From: Epiperipatus broadwayi
Taxonomy: Eukaryota > Onychophora > Udeonychophora > Euonychophora > Peripatidae
Direction of reading: 5' to 3'
Length of the DNA stretch: 64,000 bases
NCBI GenBank assembly: GCA_028023455.1
Contig: JAQFVV010012423.1
Span: 5,312,269 to 5,376,268 of the forward strand
Of this stretch, positions 1-12,603 are shown piece after piece. Positions within the stretch are counted from its first letter, which is position 1. Each line of letters opens with the position of its first letter. Position numbers and translations under genes: made by a program. The notes beneath the pieces are model-generated. The model did not search any database. It saw only the letters and a list, made by a program, of their open reading frames with translations, and was not told where the DNA came from.

Positions 1-370
1 AAAAATAAATGCTTATTTACTTATAATTAAGTTTCACTTAGAGTGACATTTAGTAAATTCTAGACAATTTCACCGACGTCATTCATTACAACATCGTAGA
101 TAGTAATTTAAAGTGAGAATTCTACTCTCACGCTTTATTCAACAGTACTTCAGATTTGCTCATATAAAAGAATTTGAGTTGTAGGAATAAGAGGATTCCT
201 TTTATTCCTGCATAAATACTATATCTTGTATTGTAGAGTGAAGTATTCATTTATTATTTAACACTCACAGAAGATGCATGCACAATTAGCTGGAAAAGGC
301 TGATCTTTGAATGTATACAATTGTATGCATAGCGTTATATAAAAATAAATGCTTATTTATTAATAATTAA
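1..370. repeat. Half copy of a hairpin repeat between 30-bp direct repeats
   Basis: Positions 1-30 and 341-370 are near-identical direct repeats (both start AAAAATAAATGCTTATTTA). Within the unit, 201-340 matches the loop and right arm of the hairpin element at 49848-50052: both contain TTTATTCCTGCATAAATACT, then a GTATTCATTTATT motif, then AATTAGCT and GGCTGAT. The left arm is not recognisable here. I read it as an old, one-armed copy of the same repeat family. Confidence 0.6.
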
Positions 371-2512
371 TTAGGAAATTGTTTCCAAAAAACTTTTAAT
401 TTTTTTCTATCACTTTCGATTTAATCTCTCAATCCAATTAAAAAAATAACTAATCTACCATTTTGCCTTTTTTTCTGTTTTATATTTTAAATCCCAATTA
501 AAAAAACTAATAAATAATACCAAAAAAACTTTCTATACACACAACTTTTATTTTCTACTTAATGAATATGTGTATATACATATATTTGCACACACAGAGA
601 GAATATAGTATGAGCCGATCGAAATTATTGGCTATATATATATATATGAAAAATCAAAGTCTTTTACCCAAGATGACATTCAAGTATCTAGAAAGAAAGG
701 GTACCATTTTATATCCTTCTAATAATCGTAAACAACAATTTAAAATCAATTTCTAAAATAATATACTCGTTGTTTGTGAAATAGTGAATAATATGCTGTC
801 TGAAATGTATAATGAACTCAAAACAAAATCTAACAAATATTTGATTCTTTCAAATGCAACTCCAATCCTTGAAATTATAATATTTATGCAACTCTTGCAT
901 TTTCAAGTTTGGATGTGTCTCATAAATTGATTATCTGATTTATCAAACTTTCTGTAACATAATTATGAATTCAGGATTCAAGAAATCATATATAGGAAAC
1001 AAACAAAAATTCTAATAATAATAAATACATTTATTGACATTTAACATCACATTTCCATTTTACAAAAATGTATTTGCATCTTTCTGCCAAAGAAGCATAT
1101 ACACTGTTGTATTATACAGAATCCAATAAAAATAATTGATAACTAATCACCTACACATTTAAAAAAATTCTTAATTACTTATACAAACATTTGGGTGGTT
1201 TATCTTATGATATGTTCCGTTTAAATTAAGACTATTTCACTACTTTTCAAACGTTTAACATATTTTGTAGGCTATGCTATTTTTAAAACTATTTATTTTC
1301 TAAACAGCTTTCAAAATATAATTAAAAAAAAACATAAAATACACTTTAGGTCTTGTAAGCTACTGTTGCTCATTATATTAACTTATAATATTCTATTGAT
1401 AGCATTTACAAAAACACATCTGAAATTAGAAAAAATTTAAATCCTAACTGACAGGGAACTGAATTTTTACTGGCAAAGTGTTATTATAATACACAAATAA
1501 AAAATTACTGCCTGGCATTATTTACTTATCAATAAAAATATGAGAAAACACTTCAGAAGCCATGCACACAACATACTAGATTTTGCCCATGTCCACATAA
1601 TAAATCATTTTAACTCGTAAGTGTCTTACCAATCCATTAAAAAACTATTTCTGGGTGGTGATCATGATAATAAAGTATATGTGCATCTCTTATTATGCTA
1701 CTCACAAGTAAACATTAAATTATTAATATATTTGTTGACTTGCTTGTAACTGCTGGAAAGGCACAATAGTACACTACATACATTATTTCACTTAACTAAA
1801 CACTATGGATAGACATGTATTCCTATACACTTCAAACTTCTATATTATCACTGCCATGATAATCTTAAAATGTCCATAACTTCGCATTACATGGTGAATT
1901 ATTAAATATCTTTATGAGGAAAACAAGAAAGAAAGGCTCCTTAGCAACAACTATATAACTGGAAAGAAACAATGATATATTCCAATACCTTTTTTCAATT
2001 TATTGTGTGAGAAAAGATTTATTATATTAATAGAGGAGGAAAATTTAAATGTTGAAACAATATTAATGGCAGAAGAATACTTAAAGATATGATTATAAAT
2101 AATTGATGGAAAAAATTATATTAATGGATATATATTTAAGATGGAATTAAAAGTGCCGATGTTGTGATTAAAGAACTGTCTACATTTAATATTTTTAAAA
2201 AAGTAATTCATTTTTAAACAAATTTTCTATTAATAGATTGCAAAAAGTGAATAATCAAAAATATATTAATATAGATATTTTTGTAATTATTTTATTACCA
2301 ATGTTAAGAAAGAATTGAACTGTGCTTAATAATATTATTTATTATGACATATATAAGATGTATATGATGTGTTTTTGTTTATGACATATTCTTCTACAAT
2401 TATTAATATTTTAATTGCAAAGTGGAAGTAACTACCTTTTATTAAGTTATGTAGTGTCAAAAACCTATGAAAAGATAGAATGATATCACTCTAACTTTGG
2501 GCTCTATTGTTG
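371..2512. other. AT-rich intergenic sequence, nothing recognised
   Basis: Low-complexity AT-rich DNA with no ORF of coding character. A 64-codon open frame at 562-756 is lysine, tyrosine and isoleucine rich with TATATA-derived codons and looks like chance. Confidence 0.5.
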
Positions 2513-2752
2513 ACTTGGTTTTTAAATTATAGAATGAATTTTAGCTAATGATTTAATTTATGTTCAGACTAAATATTCTGCAATTACCATTAATGTATAG
2601 GAAGGATGAAGAGTAAGTTTTACTTTTAACAACCTTTGAATATTAAATAAAATATTAATGGTGTTTGCAGAACATTTAGTCTGTACATAAATTAAAACAA
2701 TAGATAAAATTTCCTGTATAATTTAAAAATCCATGTCAAAAACCTAGAGGTC
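2513..2752. repeat. Foldback (inverted repeat), about 100-bp arms
   Basis: The left arm (about 2513-2605) carries GTTCAGACTAAATATTCTGC. The right arm (about 2645-2752) carries its imperfect reverse complement, GCAGAACATTTAGTCTGTAC. Outside these, GACTTGGTTTTTAAATTATA pairs with TATAATTTAAAAATCCATGTC. About 40 bp of loop separate the arms. No ORF lies inside. It is one of several unrelated foldbacks in this window. Confidence 0.65.
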
Positions 2753-2904
2753 TGCTTTGAAATTACAGATATTTAAAAGTTAAGATTATTTATTTATTAT
2801 TACAATTATTAATATTTATTTGTGTATTTCTGTTAAAGGGAAGTGGTAAAATCAACACAATAAATATTAAATTGAATAATAGTAATAATAATAATTATTA
2901 TTAT

Positions 2905-3245
2905 AGGGGATCTGAACACAGACTTTCAAATTCTCTTTATCTGTGCATTCTATCTCATATAACTGATACATATTATAACACACCTGTGAAAAAGATGTGC
3001 TCTCCAATATACATATTTTGTGCTAAATCAGCACTCATCAATTGGTACAGATCATCATCTCCTATATATATATACTCAGTGCTCAGTTTATATTAAGATA
3101 GCAAATCTTCAAACTTTAATGGACAGGCTTCAACTCCACCTTCCAACTCTTCATCCATCCATACCATTGAAAATATGATGATAGATTACCATAATCCTTT
3201 GTTGATTCCAATATTATTATGTCCATGTTGACTTTAAGTTAATCT
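2905..3245 (+). repeat. Interspersed repeat, family H1, single copy
   Basis: Family H1 is defined here by four landmarks in order: an ACAGACTTTCAA or TCAGACTTTCAA head; AATATACATATTTTGTGCTA with AATCAGCACTCATCA; a short CA or TA microsatellite; and CAGTTTATATTAAGATAGC with AAATCTTCAAACTTTAATGG. All four occur here. Other copies lie at 3360-3561, 4935-5085 (inverted), 12033-12250, 12374-12603 (inverted) and 15272-15530. There is no coding potential. Confidence 0.7.
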
Positions 3246-3933
3246 GACCCCTCATGTAAAGGACTTTATCTATTTAAATATACAGAAGAGAGATGGTCAA
3301 AATATAGGCTGGATTTTTACTATTTGAATACAAATATAATTTATATACTTGGAGTTTAGATGTAATTATAGGAAATTTGAACAAACTTTCAAGCTCCGTT
3401 CATGGCTATCCACTCTATCTCATTCAACAAATACACATGACTACATAAATGTGTGAAAAAATAAATAATCTCTGATATACATATTTTATGCTGAATCAGC
3501 ACTCATCAGTTGGTCTAGATCATCATTTCACCCACACACACATATATATATATATATATATTGTAACGTTTATTTATATACGTTGCAAATATATTGGCAT
3601 TTGGTAAAAGCTAAAAAATAAAAGTAAATTTAGATTTTTTTTTGACTAATTTTTTTTTAAAAAAATAACGTACAATGAAAGTTAAATTATTCTTTCGTTT
3701 TTTTTTTATGTAATTAGAAATAAAAGTTAGAATTGGAGAGAACAAAAGACACAAATTACCAATCTAGATAAGAGAAAGTAAAAATATTTCAACTAATTAA
3801 AGATGGCAGAATTATGCTGAAAAAAATAGAGACTTTGTAACATAAATTTTGTAAAGAATATATAAGATTATCAACGGATATTTTGACAAATGAAAGATAT
3901 GCGCAGAAGTCGGAAAACTGGGCCTCTAGAGAG

Positions 3934-3940
3934 TATAAAA
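3934..3940 (+). promoter_or_regulatory. LTR TATA box
   Basis: TATAAAA in the context GAGAGTATAAAAGGCAGAG, about 372 bp into the solo LTR. The same element is conserved on the minus strand of the paired LTRs (plus coordinates 25308-25314 and 27434-27440). This position suits the U3/R boundary of an LTR promoter. Confidence 0.6.
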
Positions 3941-4210
3941 GGCAGAGATCAGTTTGAAGGACATCTTGTTCGTTGGTTTCTCTAGTTGGTCTTGGATAAC
4001 AATAATATATCCAAGATCGCTCTACGCTGAAGTAATTCGGCATGTCGGAGTGAACCGGAGCTTCTGAAGACATCATGCCTGAAGATGTATACCAGAAAAG
4101 GTTTCGTGACCGACTAGGAGAATGGACCACAAGATCAAATAATAACCAAAAGGCCGAGCTCATTCTACCCAAAAAACTATGCATAGTTATCTACTACTGA
4201 ATTCCCAAAA

Positions 4211-4222
4211 CTTACCGGTAAG
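4211..4222. promoter_or_regulatory. Palindrome CTTACCGGTAAG in LTR
   Basis: A perfect palindrome (16 bp here, AACTTACCGGTAAGTT) conserved in all four LTR copies: 25023-25034, 27149-27160 and, in the diverged subfamily, 36830-36841. It lies about 650-710 bp from the sense 5' end of each LTR. The GGTAAGT half would fit a splice donor for a spliced leader exon. A protein-binding site is the alternative. Confidence 0.45.
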
Positions 4223-5145
4223 TTATACTTCATTACTCCTGATTGTGACCAAATTAAACGTTTTCAAACAATTTCTAAAAGTATGTTTAAACAATCCCGA
4301 TAGAGACATTAATTTTCTTGTACAAGAGACATTCAATTTTTTTAAGGAAATTTCTAGAAGAAATTTAGATATGAACAGTAATTGTAAAATTGTTTTTTAT
4401 TAATTGATTCACGTCTGAGTTGTGTTCTCTCTAAGTAATTTATTTCAAATATTTTTTTAGTCTATTAGAATAAAATTATTTCCAATACCAATTTTCATTT
4501 GTGCGTTATTAATAATAGTTATTATTTTTTATTATTAAATCTATTAGTAGTTTAATAAGATTTAAAAATGTAATTTACCTTTGCCAATATGTTTGAATAA
4601 GCCCAGGAATAATAATCTTAAAAAATTAATTCTCGTTACGGTATGATGTAATACCGATTAGTTTAAAAGTATTTTTTTTTATTTGTGAGATGTTATATGA
4701 CGATTTCAGCGAATTCTTAGGAATTCTGGCGCCCAGATTAAATAAATTAAAAGCTGATTTCGTCAATAGCACAATTCTCAACAATTAATAGGCCGAGTTG
4801 ATCAGGAAATATAGCTATGTTTTTAGAATAGAAATATAACTTTCTTCTTTTTTGACATAGCTTGATCAACTCACGCGGAGTTTATATTAGCGTGTAGAGG
4901 CCTAGCAAAACGAAAAACGTTATAATATATATATATATATATTGGTATATATATATCTATCTTGGTTTATATTAAGATAGGAAATCTTGGATCAACTAAT
5001 TAGTGCTGTTTTAGCACAAAATACATATATTGAAGATCATTTCTTTTTTACATGTGTATAGTTGAGCTTGAAAGTCTATGTTCAGATCTTTTATAATTAC
5101 ATCTAAACTCTACAAAGATAAATTATACCTGTATTCAAATATTAT

Positions 5146-6471
5146 TATTATTATTATTGTATTTGAGATTCAGGAAAATTAAACTTCAATCTACCACTCT
5201 ACAATTCAGTTAGATAATGCCAGATTTATAAAATATTAGACATATAAAAATATATTAAATACAATCTGCAAACAAACATTAAAAAGATAACTGTTAAAAT
5301 ATATGAAATTTTTAAAATAATTATTCAAATTTCTTACACAATAATAATGATATGGACATCACTATTAAATCTTTCTGATGATATTTTACAGTATCTTAAT
5401 CAAATTGTTCAATAAAACTCATATTTATTTTCTGATTTATTGAAGAACTAAGAATTTATTATATAAAGAAAAGAACATTAGTATTTTAAATTTATTAAAC
5501 AAGCAACATAATGTATTATAATAATGTAATGAATATAAAAAAAATCACCAAAATAAAAAATCAAAAGCAGATTTTAAATTTCATCTTAAACTATTTTGTG
5601 ATTTCAAAAGATTTTTCAATATAACTAAAAAAATATGATTGTGTCTTTAAATTCTTTACCAAAACAACATGATAGCCTATGTTCATAAAATCCAAAGAAA
5701 TTTCAGTAACCATGTTTCTTTAAATCACATTTATACAACCATCTATTAAGATATTTCATTATTTCTTTTTATAATTAGTAAACTCACATAATTTTGTATA
5801 TCAATTTTTTAAAATGAAATTTTATGTATTTAAAAAGACCAGTATTATCAAATAGTGGCAACATGAATGGATTTTAGATTTGTCTTCATATTATTCACCA
5901 ATTTTATCCTCTGTAAACTTTTTTAAAACCATTATTAAAATTTCAAGAAAATTTTTGAAGCAACTAAATACTTGACTTTTTGTAAAGTTTATTAACATTT
6001 ATGATTATTTTTATGCAATAATTGTGTAATAATTATTAAAAATCAAAGGTAGACATTATTACACTTTTATTTTATATGTATATGTTTTATTTTTAAAAAT
6101 AGTCAGTAATAACTTTTAGGGTATTGGTAGCAAAGAAAATTATGACATTCTGATCATCCCACCACATAAAAATGATTATTGATAGTGTGTTAAGATATTT
6201 TAAGATATTCTAATAATTATAAAGCAATTTTAATATTTTAGAGTAGAATGTGATACAGTTATCAAAGATTAAATTTATTCATTCCATGTTTTAAAAACAA
6301 AGTTTAATCAAAAAAAATTCTTAGTTATTTTCTGAAGTTACTTTCCTTTTGATGACTGTCAGCCATGAAAGTATTCTTTGTTTTAATTATGAACTCATTT
6401 TTTTCAATATTAGCAAAGTTAAAATATGATGTTTTATACATTTTTTTGTTTGTATATGTATATTTTTCCTT
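5146..6471. other. AT-rich sequence, nothing recognised
   Basis: No ORF, repeat match or RNA gene recognised. It is mostly A/T runs and short TTATTA tracts. Confidence 0.5.
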
Positions 6472-6587
6472 AATCATATTTACTATATTAAATTCTTATA
6501 TATATATTAATAGTTTAATGCTAAAAACAAATCATATTTACTATATTAAATTCTTATATATATATTAATAGTTTAATGCTAAAAACA
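6472..6587 (+). repeat. Exact 58-bp tandem duplication
   Basis: The unit beginning AATCATATTTACTATATTAA occurs at 6472-6529 and again at 6530-6587, with no difference that I can see. The open frame across it (6365-6568) is a by-product of the AT-rich repeat. Confidence 0.85.
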
Positions 6588-6724
6588 ATTGTTGAATATT
6601 GCCAAATTGTAATATTCAAACAAAACAATTTATCAGATTGCAGGAGAGTTAAGAACTATGGTTAACTTTATATAAATTCTATCAACACTCTGAAAAATAT
6701 TTTAATAGTGAGATAAAAATAATA

Positions 6725-7920
<1,196 letters not shown>

Positions 7921-9094
7921 CAATTAATGAAATGGGGGATAGGATAATTCTTTTAACAATCATATATATATAATATTGAAAAACAATAAAAGATAAAAAG
8001 TATTTATTCTGAAATGTTTGAAATTTATAGCCTGTATATTTCAAAAATGAATACAGCATCTTAAATTTAAAAAATACCATCGAAAAATGTAAACATAGCT
8101 AGAATTGTAACTGATTACAAAAAAGTTATAAAAAGTGATTTAAAGCATAGAGCAATGTTAATTTTATCAACTCTTTCTATGTTTTTAATAAAATATAATT
8201 ATTTTATATAAAAAATACATTAATAAGATTATATAACTTTGCACCAAAAATATCAGCTATCACTAATCTTATAATAAATGAAGCCACATTTCGCATGTCT
8301 TATATCTTAGAAAAAAACTTAGAAATTATATATTTAGTTTTAGCATTTATATTGATTTAAGCTCTTTTAAAAATGTTAACTAAACTTATCAATTTGAATA
8401 TTAACACTTTCGTGGATCACTTTCATTATTGGTCAAGTGAAGTAAAACTCTGAAATTTTTAATTGGTTTTAATTGGTCAAGTGACAAACTCTTTGATACA
8501 AATATTTTCATCTTTTAATATATATTAATTTTAGTTTCATTTTCAAAAAGTATATTAATTATTTGTAATGTTAGGAAAGTAAACGAAAGTTATTTCATAA
8601 ATATATTTTTATTTGTATTTTATAGAAATATTCAAAAGCGAAAAATCAAAGAAAACATTACAAGCAAATTAGAAGCATTGTAAATGTCATTTAAATCCCT
8701 CCCAGATTTCACGTTACGAATTTTTTAAGAATTTTTTAGGAAAAATCTTAACGTCTTTCTCAGAATAATTATACTTTCAGCATATTATTAAAAAAATACA
8801 CCAAAAATACATTATAATGCCAGAAAAATATTCTAAAACATTAATCTTTATTTGAAAATCAAATAAACAGCTTGGAGCAATCTCAACTCTTGACAAGATG
8901 TCAAAATTGTTGCTACGGCTGGTTTCTTTTTCAATTTACAATCGTGTAAAGTATACAATTTTTTAATAAAACCTTACTACTTTTGTAAAATAACTATATT
9001 TTTATCAGATTTTATGAAAATTATTTATAATATGTGCGAAACATAATAAAAAAAACACTCCAAAACATATATTTTCATTTTCACGGTGAAAAAA
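7921..9094. other. AT-rich sequence, nothing recognised
   Basis: No coding or repeat structure identified with confidence. TTAACACTTTCGTGGATCAC near 8399 resembles the end of the unit at 9897 and could be another decayed copy. Confidence 0.4.
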
Positions 9095-9360
9095 TATTTA
9101 ACGGAATCATCAGCCAATAAGAATTGAGAATAGATTGAGAATAGATTATCCAACCAATCAAAACTGGCCTTCTTTTGTTCAACTTAAAGCCCTCCTAGTA
9201 TTGATTTTTTACTTGTAAAATAATTCAGAAGAGGGCAGCATCTTATAGGGCTTGCTCTAAGCTTTAATACGGGTATTTTTTCATCACCGTAACTAAAACA
9301 TTAGCTGAGTTAGAGCAATCTAAAGGTGACAACCGTGATTTCGCATTTCAGGCTGTGTAA
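9095..9360 (+). mobile_element. MITE-like unit, copy 1
   Basis: It shares ordered blocks with the reverse complement of 9897-10235: AGCCAATAAGAAT, CCAATCAAAA, ATTTTTTACTTGTAAAATAA followed by GAAGAGGGCAGCATCTTA, and GCTGAGTTAGAGCAATC. It has no ORF. The two copies face each other across about 540 bp, so this may alternatively be the arms of one larger foldback. Confidence 0.45.
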
Positions 9361-9456
9361 AGATTAATATAAAAGCAATTATTTGGATAATTTCTTATTT
9401 AACAATAGTACTTAAATGTGTATTTCTTGAATAGTGAATTTACAAATTTAAAAACC

Positions 9457-9546
9457 ATCTGCAGAGATATTCCCCAAGGAAATGGTTTGACATCTTTGCT
9501 ATTTAATATTTTTATTGGGCCAAAGCACAAATATAAAACCATGAGG
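9457..9546 (+). pseudogene. LINE reverse transcriptase scrap
   Basis: One frame reads IPQGNGLTSLLFNIF, matching the QGD-x-LSPLLF box found in non-LTR reverse transcriptases (family knowledge). It stops about 30 codons later at a double TAA. No catalytic YADD box is visible downstream. It is too short to assign to a clade, and chance similarity cannot be excluded. Confidence 0.4.
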
Positions 9547-9896
9547 ATGTATGTAAACTAATAATATATCCAAAATTAAACATAAAGATGAAATTACTAA
9601 AATAATAGATCATGAAAAATAGAAAGAACAATTACTAGAACTTTATAACTACTTTATTCTATTTTACAAAACATTAGAAAATTATTCAATTACGAATAAA
9701 CATTTCACCAATTAAGACAACATTCTTAATAACAATTAAAAATAAAATATGAGAGATCTTAACTTTATATAAATATAATACTTTTGTAATACTGAAACAC
9801 TTTTGTAATACTGAAACTTTGAAATTCTAATATATCCATATGTTATATTAGTAATTTATCTTCCTGCAAATGATTCAGTCATTTTAAAGTGACACG

Positions 9897-10235
9897 TTAA
9901 CTCTTTCCCCGCCTCTTACGAGGCTCCTCGTCGACATCTGACATCACTCTAACTCAGCCAGTTTTTATATGAAAATATTCGTTAAACACGTATTGAATTC
10001 GTTTTTAAAAGTTCTGTAAGATTGTGCCATCTTCCGATTTATTTTACAAGTAAAAAATAAAAAAAAACGCATTTAAACATAAACAAAGAAGGAACATTAT
10101 TTGTGATTGGTTCTTAGCATGCTCTCAGCCAAAAAAGACATTCTGATTGGCTGGAAAGAACAAAGAAACTGCCTGATCAAAGAAAATAAAGAAAAACGCT
10201 GAGATTTTCATTTCGAATACGATTTAAATTATTAT
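9897..10235 (-). mobile_element. MITE-like unit, copy 2 (inverted)
   Basis: Reverse-complement partner of 9095-9360. Its outer end starts TTAACTCTTTCCCCGCCTC and contains a small hairpin (CTCTTACGAGG...). TTAA plus a C-rich end is reminiscent of piggyBac-type termini, which target TTAA. A similar start, TTAACCCTTCAAGTG, occurs at 18428. No second TTAA-bounded end was found. Confidence 0.4.
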
Positions 10236-11479
10236 AAAATTATATTTATGGAAATTAAAAATTATTTTCAGAGAGAATAATAAAAAAACAAAATTATTTT
10301 CGAAAAATATTGAAGATTTTAGTAAAAATATTGAAGATGTAGTAAAAAGAAATATTTACTTTTCTATAACGTAAAAGTCGATCTTTTTGTTTATATTATA
10401 GCTTTTATGTTGCCGATATTGAATATTTTAGAATAAATAAATAGCAATTTATTTTTGAAAGAACTTTCGTTCTCTTCATAACCTGAAAAATTAATAATAT
10501 ACTTTTTATAAACGTATCTGAGTTGAATTTAATATTATAGGCGAATATGTTTTAACAATAGGCTTTGTCTTCAGTTTGTGAGTTGGCCAATTAAAAGATT
10601 TGATTTTTATCTGATACAACCAATAATAAAATTAGCGGTTAAAAGGTTAATATCAGTTTCTGATTATTGCATAAATAGTATTTCTACAATACAATCTTTC
10701 ATTTTTTTGCTTTTTTATGCTGATATAAACCATATTATTATAATATAAAGTTCATATATCTCATTAGTGGTTGTTCTCTTCTTCTTTTACCATAACTCAA
10801 ATGAACAGTACACACTTTTTGATTAATTATATGATCAATACAAGACTTTGTAATCAGGTTCAAGAAAAATCAAACATAATGACATCCAATGTCCACTGCT
10901 TTATTTTTTTTCTCTCCATAATATTTTTTTAATCTTTATTCTCTATTTACTTTAAAAGCATCAGACACAGCTTTACTATCTTTGCAGTCTCAATCTAGGC
11001 TGAAATTTAATCTTAAGAAAACATGTATATTGCATGATATTATTAAGAAATATATTTTCTTTAACCAAACTCAAAAATATTTTAACAATTATCAAAATAT
11101 TTATATAAAGTAAAACCTAAAATGTATTTTTAACAATTGAAAAAAAAATCCAGATGTTTAACAGGTCAATAAACATTAAGTTTAATAAACAGTGCTTGCA
11201 TTATTAATTTTCTTTTTTTTTTTTTTTTGCTTTTTGCTAAATTAATGTTTTATTTAAATGTTTATAAGTGCAAATACTTTTTGCAACAAGTTTATAAAAA
11301 TAAATAATAAGGATTTTGACGTAAATAAAATATAGAATATATATGTATGTGTGTGAGAACGAGCAAAATAATATATCTATGCAATTAGAGTCAGAAATAT
11401 AATCTCATAACGTTAAAAATTCATTAATCTTCAAATAAACACATATTCTTCTCCAAAAATTAAAATTAAAGGTCATACG
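10236..11479. other. AT-rich sequence, nothing recognised
   Basis: No ORF or structured repeat found apart from homopolymer runs (for example T16 around 11213-11228). Confidence 0.5.
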
Positions 11480-11540
11480 ACTCGATGGTTAAAATACCTA
11501 ACCTCCACGCACACAATCTGAATTTGATTTTTGGATGAAA
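11480..11540 (+). repeat. tRNA-like SINE fragment (candidate)
   Basis: CGACTCGATGGTTAAAATACC followed about 30 bp later by CTGAATTTGATTTTTGG resembles a decayed tRNA D-arm (A box) and T-arm (B box; consensus GGTTCGANNCC). It is flanked by A/T tracts. It is too degenerate to be a functional tRNA. Confidence 0.35.
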
Positions 11541-12032
11541 AAACTTCCTTTTTTTTTCTATTCCAACAGATTTAGAATTTATTCTATCTAACCATCCAAT
11601 TATTGTTCAGTAAATAAGTGTGATAAAGTAAAACAAGATTGAATAACCATTAAAAATTTATACCACCTATGAATTGGTTAATCTGATTAAAAAACACTTT
11701 CATTTACACTCTTCCTCTAATGAAGAACTGTTAGAAAGACCGTTGCCCTAAAGTGAGTTATTTAAAGGCAGTTTTACCCTTTATTTCAAAAAGAAAAGAA
11801 CACTAAACTTTTACTGATTTGAGTGGCTTTATAAAGCAAACAAAAGTTAATCATTATACAAATATTAAATCAAGTTCAAAGATAAATTCATATCAAAGCT
11901 AATTGTGGAATAAAAATGGTATCATTAACTTTTAATTTTTTAATTATTATAGAATTAATTAAAATACATGTTTAACATATTAATACATTGTACATGCTTA
12001 AACCTGCATTTATATATGTAATATATGCAGGT
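11541..12032. other. AT-rich flank of the 12-kb foldback
   Basis: No gene. It contains ATGTTTAACATATTA at 11968-11982, repeated exactly at 12596-12610 on the far side of the foldback, and a small hairpin AACCTGCAT...ATGCAGGTT at 12001-12032. Confidence 0.5.
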
Positions 12033-12603
12033 TCAAACTCAGACTTTCACACGACCCACCACTCTCAGTGCCATCTCATATTGCTGACCCATCTGATCAC
12101 ACACATGTTCAAAAGATAAATAATCACCAATATATGTATTTCATGCTAAACCAGCAGTCATCAGTTGGAGTAGATTACTATCCTCAGACTTATATATAAT
12201 CAGTATTCAGCTTTATATTAGGATAGCCAATCTTTATACTTTAATGGACAGCAGAATGACTAATATGTCAACATGGGTAGGATGACAACCTTGGCACTAA
12301 CAAGGGCTTTGAACGTTCCATCATCAGATTTTCAATGAAATGGAAGGCTAAAGAGTTGTGATTGAAATAGTTTGAAGCCTGTCCATTAAAGTATAAAGAT
12401 TGGCTATCTTAATATAAAGCTTAGTACTGATCATATATGTGTGTGTGTGTGAGGATAGTAATCTTGACCAACTGGTGATTGCTGGTTTAGCCTAAAATAC
12501 GTATATTGGTGATTATTTATCTTTTTAATATGTGTGTGATCAGGTGGCTCAGAAATATGAGATGGCACTGAGAATGGTAGGTCGTGTGAAAGTCTATGTT
12601 TAA
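12033..12603. repeat. Foldback of two H1 copies, about 220-bp arms
   Basis: The left arm (12033-12250) begins CAAACTCAGACTTTCACACG. The right arm (12374-12603) is its reverse complement, ending CGTGTGAAAGTCTATG. The arms match closely, including CTCAGTGCCATCTCATAT against ATATGAGATGGCACTGAG and GATAGCCAATCTTTATAC against GTATAAAGATTGGCTATC. The loop (12251-12373) includes CATGGGTAGGATGACAACC and has no ORF. This is the clearest complete foldback of the H1 family in the window. Confidence 0.8.

Larger units (their letters stand above)
3562..4924 (+). mobile_element. Solo LTR of a Gypsy-like element (1363 bp)
   Basis: It starts TGTAACGTTTATT and ends AACGTTATA, a one-base variant of CGTTACA. 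Along its whole length it is homologous, in reverse complement, to the two LTRs at 24301-25686 and 26429-27806: shared blocks include GCCGAGCTCATT, ATGCATAGTTATCTACTACT and TTGATCAACTCACGCG. No interior or second LTR is present, so it is a solo LTR left by LTR-LTR recombination. ATAT flanks both sides (3558-3561 and 4925-4928), consistent with a 4-bp target duplication, although the site is an (AT)n tract so this is weak. It is clearly more diverged than the 24-28 kb pair. Open frames inside it on both strands are not genes. Confidence 0.8.
3310..5145. repeat. Foldback of H1 arms, split by a solo LTR
   Basis: The left arm (3310-3561) begins TTTGAATACAAATATAATTT and runs through GAGTTTAGATGTAATTATA into an H1 copy. 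The right arm (about 4935-5145) is its reverse complement, ending with TATAATTACATCTAAACTC and TATTCAAATA. The AT-microsatellite centre of the hairpin received the LTR at 3562-4924. The foldback therefore predates the LTR insertion. Confidence 0.65.

Noticed and set aside
3789-4184. 131-codon minus-strand frame in the solo LTR, echoed at 25061-25264
   Set aside because: Both lie at the same place in LTR sequence, antisense to the element, across its promoter and leader. The shared reading reflects LTR homology and not a protein.
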